Assembly (NCBI GenBank): GCA_934457235.1
Contig: CAKSHT010000149.1
Coordinates: forward strand, 1-5,140
Source: an uncultured Oscillospiraceae bacterium
GTDB taxonomy: Bacteria > Bacillota > Clostridia > Oscillospirales > Ruminococcaceae
Direction of reading: 5' to 3'
DNA length: 5,140 nt
The translations under genes and the position numbers were made by a program. Positions 4,940 to 5,140 of the stretch are shown here, piece after piece; the stretch's first letter is position 1; each line of letters starts with the position of its first letter. The notes under the pieces are model-generated. The model saw only the letters and a list, made by a program, of their open reading frames with translations. It made no database searches and was not told the origin of the DNA.

Positions 4940-4956
4940 AGATCCCTATGGGTTCT
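4940..4956. promoter_or_regulatory. Candidate operator in the ABC ATPase leader
   Basis: AGATCCC-TAT-GGGTTCT is an inverted repeat with 6 of 7 paired positions per arm (a T-T mismatch at 4943/4953). It lies just downstream of the predicted transcription start and 35 bp before the ATG, where a repressor could block elongation. A neighbouring perfect 8-bp palindrome, ATAGCTAT, is at 4932-4939. The regulator is unknown. Confidence 0.4.
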
Positions 4957-4991
4957 GAAATATTTTAAGTAATATCAGGAGGTCATTTCAA

Positions 4992-5140
4992 ATGGCAAGC
5001 TTATCACTCAGAGGCATATACAAGCGCTATCCGGGCGGCGTTGTAGCCGTTTCCGATTTCACCATGAATATCAAGGACAAGGAGTTCATCGTACTCGTAG
5101 GTCCTTCCGGCTGCGGTAAGTCCACGACCCTGCGTATGAT
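4992..5140 (+). CDS. ABC transporter ATP-binding protein, MalK/MsmX/UgpC type, N-terminal part
   Basis: The first 49 codons are present before the window ends. The start ATG at 4992 follows AGGAGGT (4977-4983) at 8 nt. The sequence [21 protein letters not shown] places an aromatic A-loop residue at Y13, and the Walker A P-loop GPSGCGKST is complete at residues 37-45, followed by TLRM. The form '[47 protein letters not shown]' is characteristic of the ATPases energising carbohydrate importers (MalK, MsmX, UgpC), which act at the inner face of the membrane and often serve several transporters. No permease gene is visible here, which fits a shared, stand-alone ATPase. Full-length relatives are about 360-380 residues with a C-terminal regulatory domain that cannot be checked. 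Confidence 0.92.
   Translation, partial: MASLSLRGIYKRYPGGVVAVSDFTMNIKDKEFIVLVGPSGCGKSTTLRM

Overview
The window looks like a chromosomal segment from a gut-type clostridial Firmicute (Oscillospiraceae/Ruminococcus-like). This is inferred from strong AGGAGG-type ribosome binding sites, textbook sigma-A promoters, coding DNA that is clearly more GC-rich than the intergenic DNA, a DUF4830-type protein and a carbohydrate ABC-transporter ATPase. No rRNA, tRNA, CRISPR array, phage gene or intact transposase gene is visible.

Layout. (1) Positions 1-360 hold the 3' end of a plus-strand flavodoxin-fold oxidoreductase. (2) Positions 361-686 are non-coding but highly structured: a small GC-rich palindrome, then a 231-bp element bounded by near-perfect inverted repeats and packed with hairpins, then an intrinsic terminator. 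(3) Positions 687-1940, minus strand, encode a DD-motif cation/proton antiporter of the CPA2 (NapA/Kef) type with a clear promoter. (4) Divergent from it, 2096-2569 encodes a small PTS EIIA(Glc)-like protein in which both family histidines are replaced. (5) A perfect 36-bp palindrome sits between this gene and the convergent minus-strand genes. (6) Positions 2657-4033 (minus) encode a membrane-anchored or secreted transglutaminase-like protein with a long Ser/Thr/Ala linker. Just upstream, 4095-4541 (minus) encodes a membrane-anchored DUF4830-like protein. A strong promoter lies in the 61-bp gap between them. (7) Positions 4542-4991 are an AT-rich intergenic region with short repeats and a probable promoter and operator for the next gene. 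(8) Positions 4992-5140 (plus) are the start of a MalK/MsmX/UgpC-type ABC ATPase, cut by the window end.

How the genes may work together. The two surface proteins are adjacent, on one strand, and probably partly co-transcribed. The antiporter and the EIIA-like gene share a 155-bp divergent control region. The two observations most worth following are the histidine-less EIIA-like protein, a candidate non-phosphorylatable regulator, and the inverted-repeat-bounded hairpin element, which probably lies in the 3' untranslated region of the flavoprotein transcript.
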